Shown here: piece by piece, positions 34,403 through 45,774 of the stretch
How the letters are laid out: each line of letters opens with the position of its first letter
How positions within the stretch are numbered: the first letter of the stretch is position 1
Origin: Ridgeia piscesae
Lineage: Eukaryota > Annelida > Polychaeta > Sabellida > Siboglinidae
Direction: 5' to 3'
Assembly: GCA_025642075.2 (NCBI GenBank)
Contig: JAODUO010001358.1
Span: 97,501-161,500 of the forward strand
Length of the DNA: 64,000 nt
Made by a program: the position numbers and the translations under genes
Notes under the pieces: model-generated
What the model was told of the DNA's origin: nothing
Databases searched by the model: none
The model's input: the letters and a program-made list of their open reading frames with translations, nothing else

Positions 34403-37400
34403 AATTGTAAGAAGAAGGTTAGCGACTGTTGGTGTTTGTTTCATGGTTAGGTGAGAAACTAGCACAATAATATACATGCACAGTTCCCGCCGACCAAGAA
34501 GACTCGACTACGTCATTTTGTTTCTAAGATGGCGTAGTCTATAGACTTTCTATGGCTAAGTGTTCTAAATTTGTTTCCTGGTAAACTGCTGACGTTAAAA
34601 ATATGATTGTTGTTGGAAGTTGTTACTTTTTATTAACTCTGTTAAGCCCATATGATCAATACATTGACATTTGTTTCCCTTTAAAACGAGTGCTTCTGTT
34701 TTATTATTTCCACGTATTATGTGAAAAACACAAGTTTAGTTTAACGTACACGAATCACTTGATATTCAGGTACAGTTTCTGTGAACTCTTAAATAGTATC
34801 TTCAACCGTAGATACCTTCCTTATGACACCTTAGGACGATTCTGTTCGTAGGATCATCTATAATCAGCTCTTCGTTTTCCGAGTATATTAGTATAAGATC
34901 ACGTGTTCCGGTTCTATGATTATTGATTCTAAACGGTGCTTCGTAGTCAGATACAATATTCTGGGTAGGCCAACATTTTTCTAGTCGGGCTTTAAATGAT
35001 TCTAGTGATTTTGCTGATGCTACCGTTTCAGTGAGACTATTTTCTTAGATTTTAGTTTAGCTTTATGGGTGAATACTTTGAGAGAGTATCCCCCTTTTCT
35101 TGTTCTTTGTGACATTTTAGTATTTCTCAAAAGGCTTGGTGCAGATTCATTGTCATAAATGTTATGTATTATTTTGTAGGCTTCCATCATGTCTCCTTTT
35201 AATCTTCGTTATGCTAATGTAGGTAGTTTGTGTAATTTTTGTCTTTCTATATAATAGTTCTTCATTCCCGGTAATTCCTTTGTGGCTCGTCTCTGTATGT
35301 TTTTAAGGCTCTATTGTGATATCTTATACGAGTACCATACTGCCATGGCGTATGTGGGATCTAACCATTATTTTATAGTGGCAAACAAGTTTGTTTATCT
35401 AGAAATTAGAATGCTCTTCAAATTTTTATTGTTTTTGTCATTTTAGATACCTTATTGTGCTTATGTTTTTCAAATGCAAGTTTGGAATCAGAAGTTACCC
35501 CTAAGTCTTTTTGTTTTTATGTGCTTTTATTGTCTTTGTAACATTGTTTGTTGTCTTAAAACATTTATTTTCAGCTATGTTATTTTTTTCGATTGATATA
35601 TGTTTACATTTGTCTGGTTGAAGTTATAGCATCCAATCGTCACTCCATTGGTCTAAGATGGTCATAATCTGTTGAAGTGTGCTGTGATCATTCCTAGTCA
35701 TTATGAGTCTAAATATTGTGACTTCATCACCAAATAGGAATGTATTGGATTTATTTATGTATGGTAAATCGTTTATGTATAGGACAAAGAGTTCTAGGAC
35801 TAGCCCCTGTTGTATTCCAGAAGTTACGTCGTGCCAAATTGATTCTTTACCATTGACTGCCACCTTTTATCTCCTGTCTGAAACGAATCCTTCTATCCAA
35901 TTTACTAGTTCTTTAATAATTTTAGACTTTTTAAAGGGAACCAAAAGGGAAAAGTGAAATTTTATGCACGTGAAAGAGTTAATACAAAGCAACCATTTCG
36001 AACGGTAATCACATTTTTAACGTCAGTGGCTTACTGGTAATATGATTTCAAAGTGGAAAATGTTGTTGAAATCAGCAACTGCACGGAGGCTTCCATCAAC
36101 GCGCTGATGCGTCCGGCCTGACCAATCTGTGGAACAGAAGTCACATGTCCGATGACGTATCCGGTCCTTTCCAGTTCATTATACCAGTTGTAAAAGCGAT
36201 GTTATTAGATATGCGCAGTCGATTTGCGTGACACATTATGCCATACTGCTCGGCATATGGCTGTAAAAAATAAAAGAGCAGTCATAGTTTCACTCACCGT
36301 TGGAGAAACCAAAACTGAAGCAGTGCATGGCTTCGTAACTGTGGATGGGCTAGATCATGGATGGTAGCCCTCGAAATACAGTTTAATTTGTTTGGCGTTC
36401 ATCGCATTAAGTTGCTTCGAAGAGGATGTTTCTCATCGTATAATGGGTCAAGATCCGCAGGAACGACGAGGAGGTCGAGTTTTGAAGCATCGAGCTGTGC
36501 AAACGATATTTAGTCACCGACCACAGTCGTGGTCAGAGGTCAAGAAGGTTAGTAACTATCAAATCTTCGGAATCTAAATGATTTAAATATTGTACCATTA
36601 GACATATTGTGGTATATGTCGTTATAACTTATGTTCATAAACGTTCGCCACAGTTAACGTTCTAGAAGGTACCGGATACACGCAGCATGGACTGAATCTG
36701 AGCCGGCGCCGGCCAGCTAGGTCTAAGCGAATTGGGTAATCCGCCACAGCACCAATCAAGGCCTTCACTGTGACTTTGGTGGTTTTTATTCATTATTATT
36801 AGTTTTACTTGCAGGCATGTGAGTGGAAACAAGTCACTTCAGAGGAACATTTGCAAAATTTGCAAAAACAGAATCATGATAGATTGTGAAACCCACAAAT
36901 GTCCCAAGATCCTCGGGATCACTGTCACACTTAAGATAGTGGTATTGTGTATTCTTTTAACTCGTTATTCAATCTAATATATACTTCCCTTTTTTGGTTT
37001 GCTTTTTCAAGAGGTTCTATTTGTCATAGCCTCTCTCGCGTGTTATGCTTGCAAGGCAATCAATGCCTGTGAACATGATTCCAATTTATGGAAATGCCAC
37101 ACGAGCTGATAATCATTGTATGCGACATGTTTATGTTTAAATAGCTTCGTGTAGTGCACTAAATGTTTTATGTCGTGGCCATCTTTCCCAACCCTATTTA
37201 TAATATTTGTTCACTAAATTACTTATATCTAAAGTTGCATGGGAAGAATGAATGCATCTGACTGGCGAGAGGCCAGACATGCAACGAGACACCGTGTCTG
37301 ATTGGCTCATGTGTTCGAGTGGCGACATCGAGCGATCGCGTTCGTTACTAGATCACGTGCCATCTAATGAATCGTGTTACTGCCATATTGTTTTCGCAAA

Positions 37401-38074
37401 ATATTACTCGACGTTTTGCCACTATTGTGCTTGATGTTCATGCAACTTTTCGAGAACATTCAGTGAAATTCAAGAACATTACAGGGTACTCAAACGAAAC
37501 ATTCAAATTCAAGAACATTTCGGCGACCTGTGGAAACGTGGCCCCGGCAATCTCCGGCTACGCCTACTGGGTACTGTCCACGTTACTCGTAGGCAACTTT
37601 CTGAAAGTCCACTTCAAAACAGCTCCCAAAGTCAGTCTAACTGCCTGAATTAGTATAATTCTATCGATATATTGCCGCTGATACTTAAAATAAGTCGATT
37701 AAATCATCAAAGCGAACATAACAAAAACAGTCTGTCCGCTGGAAACCCGCAATAACATTGGCTGATCATGACGTAATATATATTGGATTGACCATTCTGC
37801 ATATATTCCACTTGTACAACATTTTCCCGACTCAAATCGTATGAATGAGAATGTAAATTTCCTACGCAGAGCGTAGTAAGATCGGCCTTATTTGGTAATC
37901 TGCTATAACGTCTCCCAACTTTCCAATGGTATGCGTGCGCACATTTTAAACTGTGCCCTGATTCGCAATATTATCTTTTTCATACTAGTTAATTCAGTTA
38001 ATATTATCTAAGTAGTGCACCAAGTTAACAGACCAACACATTCTAATTAAGACCAGAAGAGTTCATAAATATGA

Positions 38075-38139
<65 letters not shown>

Positions 38140-40423
38140 GCAGTGTGTATAATCACATTTATTATGAGAATAAATATATTTTAACTATTCATGTAATAAT
38201 AAATAAATAAATTAGTTACTAGGTGATAATTAGCGGGTAACCTCGACAAACAGAGCCGAATTTTGTAAAATGACACAATGTCCATGAATATATGTTTATA
38301 TAAACATACAATTTGTAAAAGAAACTTTAATTGTGGTAAGAGATATGATTTAATAGTTATGTAATATTATTAAATTAATCAATATTCGTATACAGACCAA
38401 CACAAAAACAAAAGGTCATAATGCCCATGATTATGAAGATATTTACACATATTATATGCAATGTGTATAACTACATTAATAGAAAATTTTAAATATAAAT
38501 TAATAAATCATTTAATAATAATTTAATTAATTAGTCAATATTTTATAAGCACGCCACTTTGATAGACCTTCATATCATACCATAATGTCCATATTTATGA
38601 CGATATTCATACTGTCACTCTGACCTGTGTACAATCACATATACATTGGAAATAAATGCAAAGTAACAAATCAGTTAATAATAATAGCAATTTAATTTGT
38701 CAATATTTAGTAATTAGCATTCAAGATTGACAGACTGACACGTAAGTAAACACCCTTATGTCCATTATGAAGACAGTCGTAGAATTTATACAAGCAGTAA
38801 ACCACTGCTGCCATTGATGATACAACCCGCTGCGAATCAGCCAGCTCCAGTTGGGGCTGCATCGAGTTGCCCCAGAAAATCCGGCCTAACTTGTGACATA
38901 TCCCAGCTGGGTGTGTGTCATGCAACCGCTCCTACTGGCTAGGTGTCACCTAGGTGTTATTTACCCTAACTTGGGTGTGATTTGGACTTGGGTGTATGTC
39001 ATGCAACTGGCCACAGGTATCTAGTATCGTTATTAATTGTGAAACTGTAGATCTGCCAGAGATAAACCATACTGCTTTTGGCTGTAGAGACCATCTTCAT
39101 TCACGTAACTGGTGATGTGATTTCTGATTATTGTTTCATGCATTTGCAGACTATGCTTGTTAGATTTATTGGAAGACAATTACGGGCAAATCTTTCTATT
39201 TCCATTTTTGTAGACTGCTGATATTTTTGCATTCTTCCAATCACAAGGAATACAAGTTGTTTTTAATGATTTTTCAAATATTTTACAGAGAGTGTGACAC
39301 ATTGTGTCTGACTGCTCATAACCTGGTGCTTATTTTGTCAGGATCAGGTGATTTACTAATGTTAAATTCTTTTAAGATTGATAATATTGTCTTCAGTTAT
39401 GGTTAGCTTATCCATTTGTATTTTGTTGTTTACTGTGGGCATGGTTGGAATAAACACTGTCTGTTCTGTAGTGTAGACACTAGATCATGTGCACTGATCA
39501 CTAAGACACTAAATAGTTCGTATTGATCACTAAGACACTTGGTCATGTGCATTGGTCACTATCACATTATATCGTGTGCATTGATCACTAAGACACTATA
39601 TAATGTGCATTGATCACTATGACACTAAATCATGTGCACTGATCACTAAAACTCTAGATCATGTGCACTGATCACTAAGACACCAGATCATGTGCACTGA
39701 TCACTAAGACTCTAGATCACGTGCACTGATCACAAAGACTCTAGATCATGTGCACTGAACACTAAGACTCTAGATCATGTGCACTAATCACTAAAACTCT
39801 AGATCATGTGCACTGATCACTACGACTCTAGATCATGTGCACTGATCACTAAGACTTTAGATCATGTGCACTGGGCACTAAGACTCTAGATCATGTGCAC
39901 TGATCACTATGACACTAAATCATGTGCACTGATCACTAAGACACTAGATCATGTGCACTGATCAGTAAGACACTAGATCATGCGCATTGAGTATTAACAA
40001 GCATGAAACCGTGCAACACGGGAAATAAAGACAGTGAGCAGGTAAGATTAAGGTATGTACATATTAATACAAAATAGTATGTAGAGTCATATGCCCGACA
40101 ACTCTATATTAACGACTGTGCAACGCAGCCTCATATGACTGCCTGCAAATTGTAGGTAATATGACATGACGATAGTTGGGCAATACAAATTACAATGGTA
40201 GATTATTTCATTAATTGAAATAGTGCAATTTATTCTGCCTGCTTTATGCATGTATATATATGCATATTATATATTATATATATATTCTTCTCCTCCTTCT
40301 TCTTATAGTTAGCTCATCACTCTATGTTAACCACATGTTTGTGAATAGAGCACACGCACGAACGCACGCACACACATACATGTTTCATTTCATCGTTTCC
40401 AATCAATTACAGATCTGGGTAAA

Positions 40424-40503
<80 letters not shown>

Positions 40504-43500
40504 TATATATATATATATATATATAAAACTAGTCGCATAAGCTACATTTAAGGGAAACATTAAGTTAATTAGCAACTGCGAATAAGGTTGTTCACAATTA
40601 AGAATTACAAACTAACTGTCGGTGACAGTTCAGCACTTCCACAATATGACCCTAATCTATCCACAAATAATAAATATGATTATTAGTTTCTAAGGTGTTT
40701 GCGACCTCTAACATGATATATCGTTACAATGTTGTGACATCACACGTACCGAATGTGTCTAGCCCTTTTTGAATATTTCCGGCTTCCAAATTCGCCTTCT
40801 GAAACAAATTGCACGGAAACCGTTGGCACAACTACACGATTACTCACACACGCACACGCACACGCACACACACTACACTAATAACAATTGTGTGTGTACA
40901 AATACGATCTCAAACAATATAATGTAAAACTAATACCCTAAAATAAAAAAACTCGTGTAATTCTTATGTGTTAGCCAGTATTCATTAAACGAATGTAATA
41001 CAGGGAAAGTGTGTTTTAGTTGTTTCCTGAATGCTCGCGTCGACTGCAGACGTCTGGATAAGCTGTTCTACATTCAATACAGCCAATGTATATGTCGACT
41101 GCAGGCAACTAGGCAAGCTGTTCTACACTGAATACAGCCAATTGGTTTCAATGGTACAGTTTTTTCAAACGTGTAATTGTAATATTATTAAATATAATTG
41201 GCAAACACTTGTCTTCAGCTTTGTCATAAATTAAATCTAACTTCTAGCAAATTTAGTCCACTTTGTAGGCCACGGAATAACTTAATCCAATGTTTACATC
41301 CGGGAATGAAATTTATTCCAGCATCCTACCTACGGCCCCAAGAGTCTACTTGTCATGCCACTGAGGGGACGGCGGCTTGCCTTATGTCCACCGTCGGGAA
41401 ATTCGAAATGACAATAAAGTATCCCGTTTTCAAAAAAGTGAGTTAATAAGTGAACTAAACACGATATGATTGACTACAGTTGCAACTTATTAGATTGCCA
41501 CCTTTAGACATACAGACCCACGCAACTGCCGTGTGTTTCTCCTTCACGTAGAAACAAATACGACTAATACATCCCGTTGTTGTCACGTTCATGTTAACAC
41601 CAAAGATGCCTTGCGTTTTCTGGGGCTGATAAATATTGTAGATATGATTCTTGACGTCTTCCATCTTCATCGGTAGCTTCGGTCTCTTCGCTGGCTCTCC
41701 AGATTTACAGGTCCCTGTGTTTACTATTTCATCAGCAAATGCGCGTCCTGTACCATCAATATCACCGCCGTTGCTACCTCGCCACGATCGCTTTCACTAC
41801 AACTGATATCTCGCTAAAATCAATAATAATATGATTTTCTTGCGGACGTCCAAAAAAATATATATGTTAGATAACTGAACACAGAAGAAATATTAGCGCT
41901 TGACAATATCAATATATATTGTTCATATGTCATGATTAATTACGGTACGAAAATAAAAATAAATTGTTCATATAGAAAGATTTTACAAAAACATCACAAG
42001 TAATATCACTTTAACGATAGTTGGTTGTGAGTAGCGTTATTCATTGCACAATCGATATATTTCGGCATAAAATATCTCACAATCTCAGAAAAACTAATTA
42101 ATAAGATGACTGGTGGGAATAGTCCTCGTCTAAGTATGTCTACTGAAATCGATATCTTTAACATTTAAATTGTTGGCTGCCACAGGTAAAGTTTTCGAGA
42201 AAATTGCCAATATAAATTAGAACAACTAAAATGTATTGCTGCCATACGAAACATATAAATGATAATATTTTTTATTACTACAAGAAATATGATATTAATA
42301 TGCAGGGCGGTATTCTAAATATAGTATGTTATGTCAATATATTCGTCTTGTTAAGTTAAATGCTGATTCTCGACTTTGAGTTTGACGAACCCTTTGTCTT
42401 TAATCCTCAGAGCTTAGTTTCGATGATTTCTAAAGACGCAATAGTAGTTACGACATTATTATATTACCACTACTCCACTCATTAAACATTAATTAACTCA
42501 CTTTGATGTCCATATATAGGGCAGTTATGCCGAATTTTGGATTAGAACCCGTTCGTTCTGGATATGTAATCAACACGAGGTAGACACTGTCCTGCAACAA
42601 TAAATAAATTCACAAGTGTGGTTATTTCATTATTTACAATATAAATAATACCATACCACTATACACTATGCAATCTATAACTCTATGTGTCGTTGTTCAC
42701 TGCGAAATAGGCCTACGTTCCATGACCATGCAACATTATATTCAGTCGATCTTCCCTTCGGTCTTCACCAAACACTCACCTGTCACAAGTGCGAAGCCGA
42801 AGGCGTAAACTATGTTAGTGATATCAGTGAAAATTTCAAATCAGTCACGTGATTATTTAAATAGTTCCACTTTTTTCACTGTACAGTGTTTAATTGATAT
42901 ATCCATAAATATGCGTAGCAACAATTTGCTTGATTAATATAATCAATATTTAGAAAATGAAGCCAATATCTATCTGACATTACACCTTGTTATGTTAAAT
43001 CACCGAGGGCAGCAATTGGTAAATCAACAATGTCATTGAACATGATACAACACGATAAGTTGAAGTGTAATTCATTGGTTGTCTATTAGCTATCTGTGAT
43101 CCTTGTACGCCTACCAATTAATGGGCAAACATTGTGTCTAGATTCTTTTTAGTATTTAATAGATTAAAAATCGCTTAGACAATTTTTATATTTCCTCAAA
43201 ATGTATATGTCGATGACCCTAGTGTTCTGTGCGGACAACCACACCCTTTTTGGTTCTTTATGGTCAGTTCTATAGTAACACATTCAAGAATATTATCTAG
43301 GCTACTACAACAAGATTTTCTTTCTGCCATTTTGCATAATTCCTTATTTGTGTATAATTTATTATAGCAACACAACATGACATGAACTGCATCGTAATTG
43401 GCTATATTAGTTATCACCTAAATCTGTTTTATCCATGCTTCATTTATTGCAATGATATCAAATTTTACGTTCAGTTATAAAATATAGTCTTTAAATCTTT

Positions 43501-45774
43501 TGAAAGTTTGTGTTTAGATTTACACCTGGCATTGAAATGTATAAACGACAATTTACCCTATTAATTTCTTGATTTGATTGTAAGTCGGTTTAATACTGAT
43601 ATTTTGATGATACATTATTGTAGAAATTGTCTGGCTCTGTCATTTCAAAAATCTTGGCGCTTAGTCTGAAAATGTGAAAGAATTGAAATTAAATTGTGAA
43701 CATTTTCAAACTCTTTTAATTTATAACTTCAACAGAATAATTTTCATATACAAATTTATCTTCACATCACAACATGATGCAGAATCAATGAATACAAATT
43801 TATCTTCACATCACAACATGATGCAGAATCAATGATAATTTATATTTCTGCAATTGATTAGTCTGTGATTTGTTGGCGTTATGATTGCACATCGTTTATA
43901 TAAAAAACTGCCACACACTGCTCATGATTTAGAGGATAATTATTTAGAATCTGAATACATATTAGGCATGGATCTAATTTGATCTGAGTATTATCCAGCA
44001 TAAAGTAAATGCGATAATAAAACAAGGTATATATGAAAAATAAACGCATTTTCATAATTTGTAATACCGACATAAAAAAAAATTAAGAGTGCATATTACT
44101 GTGATCACAAGTCACATGATCTTCTATTTATAACTGAACTGTCCATCCACATTTGTAGAATTATAATTTACAATATGAAACAGACGATAACTAAACACAA
44201 GACTGAAAAGAATCCTTATAACTGTGTTAAACACACACGTAATCTTCTAGGATTATAAAAAATATTTGTCAAAATTCTGCCATCGTACTCTCTGAGTTTG
44301 TCACAATTGTAATTGCATTTGATCATCACGTTGCTGTATCATAAACAACACGTGCGTCAACTTTTACCCTAGTCCACGGCTGGTTAATCACCTAATGTCG
44401 GTTTGGCATGTTCATACGTGAATATGCGAAACACTTCTTGTGCCTCGGCTCCAGCGACTGTCAACAAGATGGCAACCTTCTTCTTGTCATCCGATCCGTC
44501 CTCTCCGACAGCTGCCAAATGCCATCGAATACGCTCCAGGAACCTTTCCCACATTAGCCAGGTTACCACCGGCTATTTTCAGTTCATGTGGCTACTTTAG
44601 TTTGTTCATCTTTTCGGTTGTTTTATTTTAAACGCCAATTCCTGGTACCATGTATCATAAACAACAGGTGCGTCAACTTTTACCCTAGACCACAGTGCCT
44701 TTGTTACCTCAGTCTTGTATTACCGTAAAGTGCTGTTTTAACACCATGGTAATCTCATTACAGTTGCAATTGTATTCCATTGTTTCTACACAGATTATAT
44801 ATTACAGCTCATTGTCCATGTACCTAAAATGTTCCCTTCTTTTTTCAGTTGTCTGACCTCTGCAAACAGTTTGGTTTTCTTCAGGGTAAGGTGGTCATTC
44901 AAGAAGAGAGACTATGAATGACGTTACATTATTGATTGATTTTTCTGTTAATCACTTTAATCTTGTTAATGAATATCCACCGATACCATTTGTATGCAGT
45001 CTTGACATGTATTGTACAATTTAATTATGTATGTAGACATGTCAACTTTTCAAAGGAATTTTACAAGTGGGCAAATTTTGGGCCAGAATGACAAATCGGG
45101 GTAGAAATCGTTTTTGTCAAGTTTGCATTTGCAGTTTTATATAAAAAGGATAACGTTCCCGTTATTTTGAAACCTTATTCTAATTTTCTAACAATGCCGT
45201 GGCAACGAATTACGAGAAAATCTATTCTCATAATTCATTGAAGTACATACGAAAATATATCGTCCAAATATGCAGTTAGATTTAGCCACTAGATTAGTAG
45301 GTCGGACCTAGGCTACTCAGACCTACCGTGAGGCCTACCGTAAAAGGCGTGACTTACTTGGTCTATATGTCGATATGAGTACGACTATAATAATAATGTG
45401 ACGTAATCATAATATAAAAATTTACTCTAATTTGGTAATCAAATTTCAAAGATCATGCCAAATATGTTTACAAGTAGCAATCAATTAACACCAGGGTATA
45501 CCTTGTCAAGTATCACCCCAACTGGTGGTTTGATATTCGGCAATTTCTCCAAGCTTTTAACTGGCACGCTTGATCCGCAGGCCAGAGTATTTTTCTTTCC
45601 ATCAAGGGTGATTACCAGGCTGTTGCCTACGCAGGGGCACATTTGACCCACGTCGCTGCAGAATGTTTCATACACATCTGAGTGTGTTTCTTGTTTTATC
45701 GCCGATGAAATTTGTGGCCCATACCCAAATAAGCTACCAGTATATAGTAGAAAAATTACTTGCAAACAAAACAT
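30869..45774 (-). CDS. Predicted secreted, probably GPI-anchored protein, multi-exon
   Basis: I assembled this by splice-site reading on the minus strand. Exon 1 (45774-45502) starts with a signal peptide (MFCLQVIFLLYTGSLFGYG), then Cys-rich sequence with CSDVGQMCPCVG, and ends AAG/GTATAC. Exon 2 (42591-42502, acceptor TTGTTGCAG, donor AAA/GTGAGT) encodes DSVYLVLITYPERTG and on. Exon 3 (about 41790-41502, donor AAAG/GTGGCA) has several Cys. Exon 4 (31663-31586, acceptor TTGTTTTGCAG, donor GTAAGT) fits exon 3 in phase 1. The last exon (about 31212 or 31264 to 30869) ends in a hydrophobic tail (LLSFAVLVTLCGMLQL), as in GPI-anchored proteins. Exon 3's acceptor is weak, the 10-kb gap to exon 4 may hide exons, and only the 31212 acceptor keeps phase. 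I do not recognise the family. The individual exons are more certain than the joined model. Confidence 0.45.
32115..32178. repeat. (TA)n microsatellite
   Basis: Uninterrupted TA repeats just outside the left end of the 32.2-34.7 kb element. Confidence 0.95.
34154..34268. repeat. 57-bp exact tandem duplication inside the right arm
   Basis: The block starting CTAATTCACGCGCACAAACG and ending AGAGCTAACTTAT occurs twice in direct succession with essentially no differences, so it is recent relative to the diverged arms. The matching left arm has one copy. Confidence 0.85.
34348..34401. repeat. (TGTA)n/(TA)n microsatellite
   Basis: TGTA units passing into TA repeats within the right arm of the 32.2-34.7 kb element. 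Confidence 0.9.
34870..35930 (-). mobile_element. Decayed CR1/L2-like LINE fragment, RT and 3' part
   Basis: Minus-strand translation gives VNGKESIWHDVTSGIQQGLVL and VLYINDLPYINKSNTFLFGDEVTIF (about 35860-35700), the central reverse transcriptase motifs of non-LTR elements; the catalytic FADD box reads FGDE here. Towards lower coordinates a frame-broken C-terminal region with RYHNRALKTYR-like and KGDTLSKYS-like remnants follows to about 34900. The fragment is cut at 35930 by the TTAA-flanked element end. Confidence 0.75.
35935..36560 (+). pseudogene. Kolobok-like element end carrying a broken THAP domain exon
   Basis: TTAA (35931-35934) is followed by AGGGAACCAAAAGGG, matching the ends at 46204 and 51290. 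Inside, the + strand has MPYCSAYGC at about 36240, the start of a C2CH THAP zinc finger. It is followed by an in-frame stop, then by W-PSKYSLIC and CFEEDVSHRI and LKHRAVQTIFSHRP (36345-36520), the second half of a THAP domain. The stretch ends at a good donor AAGAAG/GTTAGT (about 36546). THAP domains bind DNA and form the N-terminus of Kolobok and P-element transposases. At least two stops make this copy dead. The opposite end of this element was not found. Confidence 0.7.
36561..37366. other. Non-coding stretch, nothing recognised
   Basis: AT-rich sequence, possibly the interior of the THAP-bearing element. No transposase core could be seen. Confidence 0.35.
37367..37636 (+). other. Exon-like open stretch
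   Basis: From an ATG at 37367 the frame stays open to a possible donor AAA/GTCAGT at about 37630. The stretch from 37500 is clearly GC-richer than its surroundings and encodes ATCGNVAPAISGYAYWVLST and more. No family is recognised. It could be a transposase exon of the element starting at 35935 or an exon of a nested host gene. Confidence 0.25.
38030..38790. repeat. Three to four diverged tandem copies, unit about 180-200 bp
   Basis: Each copy has a word like CATAATGCCCATGATTATGA or its variants, then CAATGTGTATAACTACAT and TTAATTAGTCAATATTT. One copy has gained a (TA)n tract at 38077-38135. Confidence 0.65.
39046..39430 (-). mobile_element. LINE reverse transcriptase fragment
   Basis: On the minus strand the translation contains IPCDWKNAKISAVYKNGNRK, then (N)CRPISLTSIVCK-like and MNEDGLYSQKQYG-like segments in shifted frames. 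These are the opening RT motifs of CR1/L2-like LINEs. It has the orientation and order expected for the upstream part of the LINE piece at 34870-35930, so both may come from one insertion later split. Confidence 0.65.
39465..39990. repeat. 29-bp minisatellite, about 18 copies
   Basis: Units contain GATCATGTGCACTGATCACT with endings AAGACACTA or AAGACTCTA. The first copies (39465-39600) are the most diverged. The unit includes TGATCA and GTGCAC palindromes. Confidence 0.93.
40424..40525. repeat. (TA)n microsatellite
   Basis: About 100 bp of TA repeats with CA and TT interruptions. Nearby TATATA clusters occur from 40250. Confidence 0.95.
41246..41432 (+). other. Exon-like open stretch with strong donor
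   Basis: After a possible acceptor (CAAATTTAG) the + strand reads SPLCRPRNNLIQCLHPGMKF through STVGKFEMTIKYPVFKK to a consensus donor AAAAAA/GTGAGT at 41433. The donor and following bases (GTGAGTTAAT) match those of the minus-strand exon at 42502, and the end of the peptide is weakly similar. It may be an inverted exon duplicate of the secreted-protein gene. Short and without a known domain. Confidence 0.3.
43196..43560 (-). mobile_element. Probable decayed LINE endonuclease fragment
   Basis: Minus-strand reading in broken frames gives YISMPGVNLNTN-like, RLYFITE-like and MDKTDLGDN-like stretches, then ANYDAVHVMLCCYNKLYTNK. This resembles the N-terminal region of CR1-type APE endonucleases (NAR..K.., ITETWLD, GGGV..Y). 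Decay is heavy and the call is tentative. Confidence 0.3.
43750..43837 (+). repeat. Exact tandem duplication, about 45 bp
   Basis: The block CAAATTTATCTTCACATCAC followed by AACATGATGCAGAATCAATG is present twice in direct succession with no visible change. Confidence 0.85.
44335..44693 (+). repeat. 43-bp direct repeats bracketing the gag fragment
   Basis: Both copies start TGTATCATAAACAACA and contain GTGCGTCAACTTTTACCCTA; they differ at about two positions. The enclosed insert is 273 bp. Confidence 0.8.
44384..44600 (-). pseudogene. gag-like fragment of an LTR retrotransposon
   Basis: The minus strand encodes WERFLERIRWHLAAVGEDG and then DDKKKVAILLTVAGAEAQEV, typical of the N-terminal gag region of Ty3/Gypsy-like elements; a one-base frame change separates it from the preceding PHELKIAGGNLA. 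No protease, polymerase or LTR follows. The piece lies between two 43-bp direct repeats (44335-44377 and 44651-44693). Confidence 0.6.

Larger units (their letters stand above)
32233..34680. mobile_element. Long-TIR Kolobok-like element with TTAA target sites
   Basis: The ends read TTAA/AGGACACAAAAGG (32229-) and GTTTCCCT/TTAA (-34684). The arms, about 32233-33045 and 34025-34680, are imperfect inverted copies. Shared landmarks include AGAGTTAA..A, CACCAACAGTCGC, AAAGAAACGTGCAAATCTCG, ACCGTTAGATGG and TATTGCGCCACATCCATAAT. The loop of about 1 kb has no gene. Near 32435 the left arm retains ATGCCACACTGTTCCTCATA, matching the start of a THAP zinc finger, followed by a stop. TTAA duplication together with a THAP domain is the known Kolobok pattern, so that class is inferred. 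It is non-autonomous and foldback-shaped. Confidence 0.7.
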
